Counted from the first letter of the stretch, positions 27,362 to 36,044 are shown. The stretch is DNA of 41,286 nucleotides from Alphaproteobacteria bacterium (GCA_028821995.1 JAPKEQ010000004.1:1-41286), one strand, 5' to 3'. The notes: generated from the sequence alone by a model not told the origin. Program-made: numbers and translations.

Positions 27362-27572
27362 ACTCCCTTACGATGCCTATATGCAGGTGGCTGTACTGGG
27401 CTTTGGTATTTCCATAAGCGAGTTTTGGCAGATGACCCCCAGCGAGTTTAAAGTACTGTGGCAGGGCTATAAAACAAAAGAGGGGCTTGAGCCCCCCTTG
27501 AGTAAATCTGATTTAGAATCTCTCACCGCACGTTTTGGGCGTACAGGGGAAAGTGTTAAAGAGAAAGCGTAG
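27354..27572 (+). CDS. phage tail assembly chaperone-like protein (GTA gp10.1-like)
   Basis: MTKLPYDAYMQVAVLGFGISISEFWQMTPSEFKVLWQGY; overlaps gp10-like gene. Confidence 0.75.
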   Translation: MTKLPYDAYMQVAVLGFGISISEFWQMTPSEFKVLWQGYKTKEGLEPPLSKSDLESLTARFGRTGESVKEKA

Positions 27573-28437
27573 CGCCTTGAAGTTCATCGCGCTCAAGAGC
27601 ATCTTCACGATCACCATTTCTCGCATCTTCAAGGGCTTGCACTTGGCGTCTGTTATCAAGAGCTGCACCCATGTGCATATCTTCCATCGTTTGGCCAAGC
27701 TCTTCAGCGTATTCTTTATCAAGCTCCATGTTGCGTTCACGGGCCGCTTCAATAGAACCTTCTGCCTTGCCGCGCAGTGCGCTTTCAGCCATGACATCTC
27801 CAAGAGATGGGTTTGCGCCTTTCACGGCTTCATGGATGCGATCCTTGCATTGGTCTTCAAAATCATGAACTTGTCGGAGGTCATTTTCGTTAAAAGTAAT
27901 GGTCATGCCTGTTTCATCTTGAATGCGTTGTTGCATCTGACCTGTTTCGCGCATAAGGGCCGCGTATCCTGGGTCTATTTGTGCGCTTTGCTTTTGTGCT
28001 TCTGCCATTTCTGCCGCTTGCCCATAAGCTTCCTGCGATGCTTCAACTTCTGATAAACGCTTTTCTCTGCCGTATTCTCTCAATGAATTATCAAGGTTTT
28101 CATCAAGTTCACCAATATCCATACGGTCGCGCTGAACTTGTTCGGATGTTGGATACATGTATTCCATGTGAATTTCTGCTGCTTTTTGGGCACTTGCAAG
28201 AAGTTCAGGGTCTAAATTTTTGTCGCGAATTTGAGATTGGCCGTTACTCATTTTGTGGACGTAGAAGGCATCGAGCACTGCTTTTTGCTCTTCAAGTTCA
28301 TAGAGGACTTCGTTGTGAGGTTCAGTTTCTTCTATGCCGCTTTTTGTCTCTTGTTGAATTTCTGGCTCAGGTTTTTCAAAGCCTAAGCGATCCTTGACTG
28401 AAGCGAATGCATTTTGAATTTTATCTCTAACACCCAT
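27556..28437 (-). CDS. E/Q-rich coiled-coil hypothetical protein inserted between tail chaperone and tape measure
   Basis: 293-aa ORF overlapping the chaperone gene tail-to-tail by 17 nt. Confidence 0.78.
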   Translation of the reverse strand: MGVRDKIQNAFASVKDRLGFEKPEPEIQQETKSGIEETEPHNEVLYELEEQKAVLDAFYVHKMSNGQSQIRDKNLDPELLASAQKAAEIHMEYMYPTSEQVQRDRMDIGELDENLDNSLREYGREKRLSEVEASQEAYGQAAEMAEAQKQSAQIDPGYAALMRETGQMQQRIQDETGMTITFNENDLRQVHDFEDQCKDRIHEAVKGANPSLGDVMAESALRGKAEGSIEAARERNMELDKEYAEELGQTMEDMHMGAALDNRRQVQALEDARNGDREDALERDELQGATLSL

Positions 28438-28600
28438 GGTGCCGTTTTCTCCCTATAACTATCCCTCTAGTAACCTAATGTTACGTATCTTTATATGGTG
28501 GTATTCAAATAAAAAATCAACATCTTATCACTTATTCCTGACACTTTTATGATGAAAGGGTAAGTACCATCTTTAAATTATAATTGTTAGGAGCGCGCGC

Positions 28601-29191
28601 ATGAGCCTGCATACTGAAGAACTTCTTTACCAGATTAAAGCTGATGCCAGCGGGCTTGAAGCCCCCCTTAAACAAGCCGAAAACCGCATGCAAGCTTTTA
28701 GCTCGCGCAGCGGAGACAGCCTTAAAAAAGGACTGCTGAATAGCTTGGAGCAAGGTAAGTTTGAACTTAAAAATTTTTCTGACCTGCTGGGAGATTTGGC
28801 TGCAAACTTTGCAGGGCAGGCTTTAGGAGGAGCACTTCCGGGAGATTCCTCAGGTATTGCAACGGCGATTGGCTCTAGCATTGGTGGTATTTTTGGTAAA
28901 GCAGGCGGCGGAACTGTTAGCCCTAATCGCCCCACACTTATTGGTGAGCGCGGCCCTGAAATGTTTGTGCCCAAAGTCGCAGGGTCTGTGGTGCCAAACC
29001 ACCGCCTTGGCAGCGGCTCTGGCGGCGTAACAGTACAAAACCATTTTAATATGAGTGCAGGCGTTGCAGGTACGGTTAAAGCAGAGCTCATGGCGGCTAT
29101 TCCTGCTATTGAAAAACGCGCCACAGCGGGTGTGATGAATGCAGTAAGCCGCGGCGGGCGCGCAGCTCGTGCTATTGGTAACCAAGTGTAA
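28601..29191 (+). CDS. short phage tail tape measure protein (GTA gp11-like)
   Basis: LYQIKADASGLEAPLKQAENRMQAF...AGQALGG..PGDSSGIATAIGSSIGGIFGKAGGGTVSPNRPTLIGERGPEMFVPKVAGSVVPNHRL. Confidence 0.88.
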   Translation: MSLHTEELLYQIKADASGLEAPLKQAENRMQAFSSRSGDSLKKGLLNSLEQGKFELKNFSDLLGDLAANFAGQALGGALPGDSSGIATAIGSSIGGIFGKAGGGTVSPNRPTLIGERGPEMFVPKVAGSVVPNHRLGSGSGGVTVQNHFNMSAGVAGTVKAELMAAIPAIEKRATAGVMNAVSRGGRAARAIGNQV

Positions 29192-29207
29192 AGAAAGAAA
29201 AATTCAC

Positions 29208-29810
29208 ATGACAGTTCAACCACTTCCAAGCTTTTTTCCAGTAGAAGAGCAAACCTTTTCCCTTGAAGGACACGTCAGCGTATTTGAAAGTCCGCTGAGC
29301 CGCGCTAGCCAGCAGCAGGTGCGCGGTGGTAGCCGCTGGCGCAGCGATGTAACCCTTGCGCCCATGGCCATGAAGGATGCGCGTCCTGTGCTTGCCTGGC
29401 TTGAAAATATTCAAGCGAGTGGAGACTTTTTCACCCTTGGGGATGTTGAGTCTCGCGTGCCGCAAGGTGTGGCAACAGGTACGCCTCTGCTAGATGGTGC
29501 AAACCAAACAGGAAGCAGCCTAACTACAAAGGGCTGGACGGCCTCTGTTACGACTCTTTTAAAAGCAGGGGATTTTATTCAGATTGGAGATGAGCTAAAG
29601 CGCGTTGTCTCTGATGTGAATAGTGACGCAGGCGGTCATGCAGTGGTTCATATTACCCCGCCTATGCGCGGCAGTTTTGCCGATGGCGTAAGCCTTGTAA
29701 CAGCAGATACAAGCGCGGTGATGCGACTGATAGATAACAGTCAGGCTAGCTTTAACAGTGGTGCGGATGGCGTTGTGTCGATTCGTCTGAGTGCGGTGGA
29801 AATTTTTTAA
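29208..29810 (+). CDS. phage distal/minor tail protein
   Basis: RGGSRWRSDVTLAPMAMKDARPVLAWLENIQASGDFFTLGDVESRVPQGVATGTPLLDGANQTGSSLTTKGW...LKAGDFIQIGDELKRVVSDV..GHAVVHITPPMRGSFADG. Confidence 0.8.
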   Translation: MTVQPLPSFFPVEEQTFSLEGHVSVFESPLSRASQQQVRGGSRWRSDVTLAPMAMKDARPVLAWLENIQASGDFFTLGDVESRVPQGVATGTPLLDGANQTGSSLTTKGWTASVTTLLKAGDFIQIGDELKRVVSDVNSDAGGHAVVHITPPMRGSFADGVSLVTADTSAVMRLIDNSQASFNSGADGVVSIRLSAVEIF

Positions 29811-29869
29811 ACATTTCGCCCTATGGAAAGCCCCCTTAGCGGGGCTGTTTCCTTGTTTTCTCTTCAATC

Positions 29870-29898
29870 TTGACCTGTTTCTAGAAAAGTCGTATAAA
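29870..29898 (+). promoter_or_regulatory. promoter TTGACC-17-TATAAA
   Basis: Direct reading. Confidence 0.8.
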
Positions 29899-29947
29899 CC
29901 AAACATCAAACGATCTTTTTTTCCCTTTTTCACTAAGGAGTCATGTC

Positions 29948-30727
29948 ATGCGGGCGTTTTTTTATTGGTACATACGCATCCTTGAGAAAACTTTTATACC
30001 TATCATTGTTTTGGTGGGCGCTTTTAGGGCAGCTCTCTTTTTTGAGATTTTTGTCATCTCAAAGCAAGCAGAAACATCCCTTGCACACTTTTTTGATGTG
30101 TATGGCTTTTGGGTTGTGGGCGGCTTTGCTATTTTTAATACGTTGAATATTGCCGTGTTCAATAATGCGAATTATTTGGCAACGGAGCAGCAAGAGCCGC
30201 TTTCAAAGTTTTATGATGGCATGAAGGGGGTCGGCATATTTTATTTGGCGGTTCCGCTCATTATATGGTTTTTGCCTGTGGCTCTCCAGTCAGAGGGTGC
30301 GGCTTTGCGTAATATTTCAAATGGCATTCCGCCTTTGGTATCATTGGCGGGGGCTGGCTATCTGTTGAGTATGCTTATTGGCGGTGCGTTAACGCCGCTT
30401 GTGCGCATGTTTGTAAAACCTGGCTGGCAAGCTGAACACCTAGATGAGCTGAAGGAAGAAACCACCAAAGTGCTCCGTATTCATGGCGCATTTATGGAAA
30501 ATGAGGCAGAGAAGGCTATGCATGGGATGAAATACCCTGAAGTGCTAGCTCTTAAAGCCCAGTGCGATGAAATTGGTGTGCTCACTGAAATGCAAACAGA
30601 AGCCTACAATGATTTGCAATCCACAATGGAAGCGCGGGGCGTAAAGGTCGTTCATGGTGCAGCATTTTCTGATAAAAACTCAGCCCAGCTGATGGCAGAG
30701 CAGGAAGGGACGTCAGATGGAACGTGA
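29948..30727 (+). CDS. multi-pass membrane protein
   Basis: Hydrophobic segments, SD aaggagtc. Confidence 0.8.
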   Translation: MRAFFYWYIRILEKTFIPIIVLVGAFRAALFFEIFVISKQAETSLAHFFDVYGFWVVGGFAIFNTLNIAVFNNANYLATEQQEPLSKFYDGMKGVGIFYLAVPLIIWFLPVALQSEGAALRNISNGIPPLVSLAGAGYLLSMLIGGALTPLVRMFVKPGWQAEHLDELKEETTKVLRIHGAFMENEAEKAMHGMKYPEVLALKAQCDEIGVLTEMQTEAYNDLQSTMEARGVKVVHGAAFSDKNSAQLMAEQEGTSDGT

Positions 30728-30956
30728 AGTTGTTGTTGTGACGCCTCATGTGCGTGAGCGCCTTAAAAGGCGGCTTATAGAGCTTGGTTACGGCCAGCGA
30801 GATACGCTGATGCTTGCTGTTGAGCAAGGGAGTTTTGAAGAGCTCCAAGCTTTGCGCAGCTCTATAGATACGCATATTCTTGCCGTAGAAGCTGCCATAA
30901 TTGCCAAAAAAAATATGAAAACCGTATTTGATGATCTTGGATCCAAGTACGGATAA
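30717..30956 (+). CDS. small hypothetical protein overlapping the preceding ORF
   Basis: Overlap of reading frames; terminator downstream. Confidence 0.72.
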   Translation: MEREVVVVTPHVRERLKRRLIELGYGQRDTLMLAVEQGSFEELQALRSSIDTHILAVEAAIIAKKNMKTVFDDLGSKYG

Positions 30957-30964
30957 ATCGACTT

Positions 30965-30996
30965 TAAAAAACCCTGCGCAATGCGTGGGGTTTTTG
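30965..30996 (+). terminator. intrinsic terminator aaaaaaccctgcgcaatgcgtggggttttt
   Basis: Stem-loop plus T-run. Confidence 0.7.
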
Positions 30997-31056
30997 CTTA
31001 ACTTAAGTTCACCTATCTGGTTCACACCTGCGGTTTGGGCATTATCATGTCATGAG

Positions 31057-31085
31057 TTGTTTTATGAGTAAAACAGGCGTATAAG
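31057..31085 (+). promoter_or_regulatory. promoter TTGTTT-17-TATAAG
   Basis: Direct reading. Confidence 0.65.
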
Positions 31086-31134
31086 TCTTTGCATCAACCT
31101 ATCTTTTCTTTCTTTTTTATCATGGAGCTTTATC

Positions 31135-31569
31135 ATGATCTATCAAGTGACTATGCGAACGGTGAGTTACGTTGAGTTTATTTTTAATGACTACTACGAC
31201 AACATGGATGCTGAAAAAGCAGAAGGCAATCCGCGTAAGGTAAATACACGTGACCCAGATGCTTTGGTACTGCCAAGAGGTTGTTTTGGTTTTCGTCTCT
31301 TTGACCGCTATGAAGGCGTTTGCGAGGGCGAAAAAGTATCTAGCGAACGGGTGAATGTATCTGACCTCTATTTGGTTGGGACTCTTCTCAGCAGAAGCGA
31401 AGTTGCAGAGTATTTTCCGCGACGTGATGATATTCTTAAAAAAATGGACATAGCTGAAGCGACGTCTGTTGTGCACTGCTCTGCGCCAAACGGTGATATC
31501 TGGCATATTATTGAAGATAAGGGCGAAGGACTTACTGTTTTGAATCCAAGCCAAATCGCTCGTGCTTGA
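31135..31569 (+). CDS. hypothetical protein, paralog of 31655..32089
   Basis: GCFGFRLFDRYEG...ERVNVSDLYLVGTLLSRSEV. Confidence 0.8.
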   Translation: MIYQVTMRTVSYVEFIFNDYYDNMDAEKAEGNPRKVNTRDPDALVLPRGCFGFRLFDRYEGVCEGEKVSSERVNVSDLYLVGTLLSRSEVAEYFPRRDDILKKMDIAEATSVVHCSAPNGDIWHIIEDKGEGLTVLNPSQIARA

Positions 31570-31600
31570 AATCACATCAATCATCCCCATAATATAAGGA

Positions 31601-31617
31601 ACGCAAAATCTTTGCGT
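31601..31617 (+). promoter_or_regulatory. 5' leader hairpin ACGCAAA-atc-TTTGCGT
   Basis: Perfect 7-bp inverted repeat followed by cccttttt. Confidence 0.55.
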
Positions 31618-31654
31618 CCCTTTTTTGAAGTGCCTGTATGAGGAGAAATACATC

Positions 31655-32089
31655 ATGGCAATGCAAACCTACCGCGCGCTGATTCTGCCCGGTGCTGAAA
31701 CTTTTGTCGAAACTTCAACCCCGCTGAGCGTGGAAGACATTCCGGCAAATGCCTTTGGCTTTTACTTCTTTGATGCCGATCCGGCAGAAATGGAAGAAGA
31801 CCCCAAAACCGCTGAGCGGAGCAATGTCAGCGGCAAAACTTACGTTGGCATGGTTCACAATATTGCTGAGCTCCTTTGGTCTGAGAGTGAAGACCATATG
31901 CGCAAAACCATTGAAGATGCAAAAACTGACCGCTGCGTTGTATGTCGTTATGGCAAGGACAGCGTGATGATTCTGCCTTTTGTTGAAGGTGATGTCGCGT
32001 TGAGCCCGATTCCATCGGAAAATCCTGATGATGCCTTTGAGGGCTGCTCCATAGACTTTGTCTATGACGGTAAATCCAAAGTCGCCTAA
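31655..32089 (+). CDS. hypothetical protein, paralog of 31135..31569
   Basis: NAFGFYFFDADPAE...ERSNVSGKTYVGMVHNIAEL. Confidence 0.8.
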   Translation: MAMQTYRALILPGAETFVETSTPLSVEDIPANAFGFYFFDADPAEMEEDPKTAERSNVSGKTYVGMVHNIAELLWSESEDHMRKTIEDAKTDRCVVCRYGKDSVMILPFVEGDVALSPIPSENPDDAFEGCSIDFVYDGKSKVA

Positions 32090-32102
32090 GCCAATCGAAA
32101 AT

Positions 32103-32132
32103 AAAAAAACCACCCCTTACGGGGTGGTTTTG
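32103..32132 (+). terminator. intrinsic terminator aaaaaaaccaccccttacggggtggtttt
   Basis: Stem-loop plus T-run. Confidence 0.88.
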
Positions 32133-32206
32133 CTTGTTAGAAGCATCGAGGTGTTCGCCTTTCAACACGTACATGCAAAGCTATGTGCAATAAAACAGTT
32201 CTAAAG

Positions 32207-32605
32207 TCACTTACTCGCTAAGCAGAACGCCGTAAATCCATATATCTTATACACAGTTATCAGGCAGCAAAATCCGCCTATAAAAGCCCCTACAAAAAAG
32301 GAGAGGGACGTGCCGTATATGCAGGCGCATATAACGCCGCCAAAGCCGCCGCCGAGCCACTTAGCAAGAACGCTCCAGCTATGCAAGTTGCACGTGAGAG
32401 AATCCAAGTAGCGGTACAAAAACATCTCATATGCGTAGCAGCTTGCATGAAGGATAAACCACAAAAAGGGCAGAGAGAATAAAACAGCTGCTGCATAAAG
32501 CAAAGGCAGAGATATAAACAAAGTGATGGTGAGCCAAAGGATAAAGCCAAGGTGAAGAGGCATGGAGATTTTTCTCCATAGCACCCATATCCAGATATTG
32601 GGCAT
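32207..32605 (-). CDS. small membrane protein
   Basis: Multiple hydrophobic segments; start uncertain. Confidence 0.6.
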   Translation of the reverse strand: MPNIWIWVLWRKISMPLHLGFILWLTITLFISLPLLYAAAVLFSLPFLWFILHASCYAYEMFLYRYLDSLTCNLHSWSVLAKWLGGGFGGVICACIYGTSLSFFVGAFIGGFCCLITVYKIYGFTAFCLASK

Positions 32606-32736
32606 GAAGATAGCTCCACATATAAAATGGTAAGAAGAGAGTTTATATGGCTTTAGATATAGAAGGAAGGGGATAGGCTGTCAAAAAGAAATGCTTTTTC
32701 TGCTTTTCTTTTTGCTTGTGGCATCGCTCGCCCTTC

Positions 32737-34704
32737 TTAAGCTACCATCTTCTTTGGCACGCTACTATCCATAAACTGCTGCGCCCAAAGTTCTACTGTG
32801 AGCAGAGACAGAAGCGTATAAGCGCCGTCTACTTTGCCTGCTTTTGTGGCGTTAAAGAGTTCTTCAATGCCATTTACATCGTACCAGCCGCGCGCGTGTG
32901 CCTTTTGGCCCATTAGAATATCGCGCACCATATCTGCGTTATCGTCAACAATCCAGCTGCGTACAGGGGCCCCAAAACCAGCTTTAGAGCGGTAGAGAAC
33001 CTTTTTCGGGAGGCGAGGCTCCATGGCTTTTTTCAGCATAATCTTGGCGCGCTTGCCATTACATTTTTGGTTTATTGGAAGCTTGGCCGCAAAGCTGAGA
33101 AGGCGCGGGTCTAGGAAAGGTACACGAATTTCAACGCCTTCAGCCATGCCCAGCTTGTCTGTGTAATTGAGGTTATGGTCCGGTAAGAAACCGTGTTGTT
33201 CCATAAAGAGCATTTGGTTCAGCGGATGTTGCGCGCTAAGAGGTGTGCTATCTCCCATGCTATCAAGGCTAGATGGAATGCTCATTTGACGTACCTCGTT
33301 TAGGTAGCCGCCATTATAGTTTGCAAATTCTTTTTTCATGTCATCGCTAAGCAGGCTGAGTGTCATACCTGCTGGGGTGCTATGGAAAGCGCTTAGCATG
33401 GCATCTTGAATGTTGTTGCCCAGAATATAACGTAGGCGTTCTGCGCGGCGTTTCATGAAGCTTGGGGCCTGGATAAGTCCAAGGCCAGTAGACATCGCGC
33501 CCTTCATACCGCTTGGCATGCCTTCTAAGGCTTGCATAAGCATAATCGCTTGGTGACGGCGGTATCCGCTAAAAATATCATCTCCGCCTGTGCCGCCCAT
33601 CAGCACCTTAATGTTATGTTCACGCGCTTTTTTAGAGATAGCAGCAACGTAGAGAGGGGCAGGGTCAGCTTGCGGCTCATCGAGTGCATAAACCATTTCG
33701 CTCAGGTGTTTCATACCGTTTGATTCGGCTGTGACATGCTCTAGTATGGCGCCTGTGTGTTTGGCCACAATACGGGCGTATTCGCTGTCGTCGCTAAAGC
33801 CTTCTTTTTTAAAGCGAGCATCATCAAAGCCAATGCAAAATGTTTTGAGTGGGCGTTTATCCTGCGCCATGATGCTGGCCACAATAGCGCTACTATCTAC
33901 GCCGCCAGAAAGAAATGCACCAACAGGCACATCTGCAACCAGCTGATCGCGTACCACATCATCAAATAGGTCTAACAAATGTACAGGTTTAAGGGATTTA
34001 TCGTAAATTGGTTGGCCTTTTTTATCCAGTTCAGGCATGGGCGGCGTGTACCATGTTTTTACGCGCAGGCCTTCTTCGCTATATAGCATGTAATGGCCGG
34101 GCAGAAGTTTTTTGACGTCCCCAAACATTGTGTCCTCACCTGCGCTCCAAAGGTATGTCAGGCTGTTAAACATCGCTGTTGGGTTCATGCTACGGGGCAG
34201 AGCTTCATGTTGCAGAAGCGCTTTCATTTCACTGGCAAACAGTAGCCCTTTTTCGCACAGGGCATAATAAAGTGGCTTAATACCAAGGTGGTCACGGGCA
34301 ACAAATAGGGTTTGGTCTTTTCTATCCCAAATGGCAATAGAGAAAATGCCGTTAAGCTTGTTGAGCATGCCAGGGCCATAGCTATCGTAAAGGGGGCCAA
34401 GAATGGCTGTGTCAGATTTTTCGTTGAACTGATAGCCGCGGCGTTTAAGGTCTGCAGCGAGCGTTTTATAGTTATAAATTTCGCCGTTGAACACCACCAT
34501 GTAGCGGTTACGAACGGCAGACATAGGTTGTGATGCAGCCTCTGAAAGGTCAATAATAGAGAGTCGTCTATGCCCAAGGCCTACGCCTTGCATACCGTCA
34601 ATCCAGTGGCCTTCACCGTCAGGCCCACGGTGGGCAATGGCATCGGTCATGTTTTTTAGTAGTGATGGCTCAAACGAGCCTACAAATCCAGCGAGTCCGC
34701 ACAT
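32737..34704 (-). CDS. asnB: asparagine synthase (glutamine-hydrolysing)
   Basis: MCGLAGFVG N-terminal Cys amidotransferase, AHRGPDGEG, NGEIYNY, FLSGGVDSSAIVA PP-loop. Confidence 0.97.
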   Translation of the reverse strand: MCGLAGFVGSFEPSLLKNMTDAIAHRGPDGEGHWIDGMQGVGLGHRRLSIIDLSEAASQPMSAVRNRYMVVFNGEIYNYKTLAADLKRRGYQFNEKSDTAILGPLYDSYGPGMLNKLNGIFSIAIWDRKDQTLFVARDHLGIKPLYYALCEKGLLFASEMKALLQHEALPRSMNPTAMFNSLTYLWSAGEDTMFGDVKKLLPGHYMLYSEEGLRVKTWYTPPMPELDKKGQPIYDKSLKPVHLLDLFDDVVRDQLVADVPVGAFLSGGVDSSAIVASIMAQDKRPLKTFCIGFDDARFKKEGFSDDSEYARIVAKHTGAILEHVTAESNGMKHLSEMVYALDEPQADPAPLYVAAISKKAREHNIKVLMGGTGGDDIFSGYRRHQAIMLMQALEGMPSGMKGAMSTGLGLIQAPSFMKRRAERLRYILGNNIQDAMLSAFHSTPAGMTLSLLSDDMKKEFANYNGGYLNEVRQMSIPSSLDSMGDSTPLSAQHPLNQMLFMEQHGFLPDHNLNYTDKLGMAEGVEIRVPFLDPRLLSFAAKLPINQKCNGKRAKIMLKKAMEPRLPKKVLYRSKAGFGAPVRSWIVDDNADMVRDILMGQKAHARGWYDVNGIEELFNATKAGKVDGAYTLLSLLTVELWAQQFMDSSVPKKMVA

Positions 34705-34877
34705 ATATTTTTTGTTCTTCCTGTCTCAAAATTCCCTTGCATTAATCTTAACAAAATTCCCTAAAAGCCGCTAGATTTTATTTCTATAAAGCTGTTGTAT
34801 ACATTAAGTTTTTTGTGTATATTGCAGTTAATTTAAATCTTTATTTCTGTTTTCTGCATGTAACGGAGGTGACTCTC

Positions 34878-35498
34878 ATGCAAACTCAAAAACCGTCTCT
34901 TGTAAATTTCTGGAAGCGCGTTGCTGCTGGAAGTCTATCTTGGCACCTGAAAGAACCTGGCATGTTTTTGGGTACTTTCATTGGCATGGCTATTTACGCT
35001 TTGCCATTGTTGTTTATCAGTAACTCTAACGGTGACCCTGCAATTGTGAACTCTATGGTTGTCATGTCGCTTATTACCGCTATTGCTATGGGTTTTTTGT
35101 CTTATGGACGGGAGATTTTCTTTGCTGACGAAGAAAGGCCATCACTGCGAACAAAATGCATTTGGGAAAGTGTTTGGGATGGTGTGATCTCTGGCATGTT
35201 AGGGATAGCCTATGTTATTGGCATATTTCTTCTCATGGCAGTGTTGAACAATTTTATTCCTATTGAGGGAACCTGCCTTGGTGTGATTATGTGGATTGTT
35301 TACGCAACAGGTCCATGGGTGTGGCCAATGATTCTTGTTGGGCGTAAAGGTGAGGCAAAAGGCTATTTGCCGTTTTATTTGCGCATCTATGACTCTTTTA
35401 GAGTGACTCAAAAAAAGACGCGTCATAAAATGAAAAAAGGTTCTAAGAGCCTGCAAGAGCGCATGGATGATATTGCAAACCGCCCTGATGGTGATTGA
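34878..35498 (+). CDS. multi-pass membrane protein
   Basis: Hydrophobic segments; SD acggaggt; TTGTAT-17-TATATT promoter upstream. Confidence 0.78.
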   Translation: MQTQKPSLVNFWKRVAAGSLSWHLKEPGMFLGTFIGMAIYALPLLFISNSNGDPAIVNSMVVMSLITAIAMGFLSYGREIFFADEERPSLRTKCIWESVWDGVISGMLGIAYVIGIFLLMAVLNNFIPIEGTCLGVIMWIVYATGPWVWPMILVGRKGEAKGYLPFYLRIYDSFRVTQKKTRHKMKKGSKSLQERMDDIANRPDGD

Positions 35499-35507
35499 TC
35501 GAAAAAT

Positions 35508-35537
35508 TAAAAGGCTGCCTTTGGCAGCCTTTTTTGT
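35508..35537 (+). terminator. intrinsic terminator aaaaggctgcctttggcagccttttttg
   Basis: Stem-loop plus T-run. Confidence 0.88.
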
Positions 35538-35549
35538 GTGTTCTGCATG

Positions 35550-35580
35550 CAAAAAGCCCCTCCGTGCGGAGGGGCTTTTA
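35550..35580 (-). terminator. intrinsic terminator aaaaagcccctccgtgcggaggggctttt
   Basis: Stem-loop for minus-strand gene. Confidence 0.88.
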
Positions 35581-35589
35581 AATCGTTTT

Positions 35590-35991
35590 TTAGTTGTTGC
35601 GGTTTGCCCAATCTTTAAGAGCTTTGCCTGCGCGGCTTGCGGCGTTTCCGGCCGCTGCACCCAGGTCTCTTGCTTCATCTTTCCATGTTTCAGGAACGGT
35701 GGGGCGCCAAGGGTTGCCTGTGGCTTCCAGTGCAACTAAAATGTTACCTTGTACGTAGTCTGGCAGGTCCTGAAAACGCTCACAGGTTTGCGATATACCG
35801 CGATTGGTATCTCTTGTAAGCGTAATTTCGCAGACGTTTTGAGTCAAAGTATTGACCGTAACGCTATAATGAAAATCACCATGGCGATCACCGTTTGTAT
35901 TCAGCTCTGTTGTGTCCAGGGCAATCGTTTCAGCAGATACTGCGCCAGCCATGCCAAGTGCACATACGGCTGCAAGAAGGATTTTTTTCAC
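35590..35991 (-). CDS. small exported protein with signal peptide (GTG start)
   Basis: VKKILLAAVCALGMAGAVSAETIAL; SD atggagta. Confidence 0.75.
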   Translation of the reverse strand: MKKILLAAVCALGMAGAVSAETIALDTTELNTNGDRHGDFHYSVTVNTLTQNVCEITLTRDTNRGISQTCERFQDLPDYVQGNILVALEATGNPWRPTVPETWKDEARDLGAAAGNAASRAGKALKDWANRNN

Positions 35992-36044
35992 GAGGGATAC
36001 TCCATTGTTGTGAAAGGAAAAGGAAAGAAGATGAGATTTTTCTT

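Noticed and set aside
28627-29229. 200-aa minus ORF antisense to the tape measure gene
   Set aside because: Proline/alanine/serine-rich shadow of the well-supported tape measure ORF.
31120-31656. 178-aa minus ORF
   Set aside because: Antisense to 31135..31569, which has promoter, SD and a paralog.
35199-35735. 178-aa minus ORF
   Set aside because: Crosses two strong terminators and is antisense to the 34878..35498 membrane protein.
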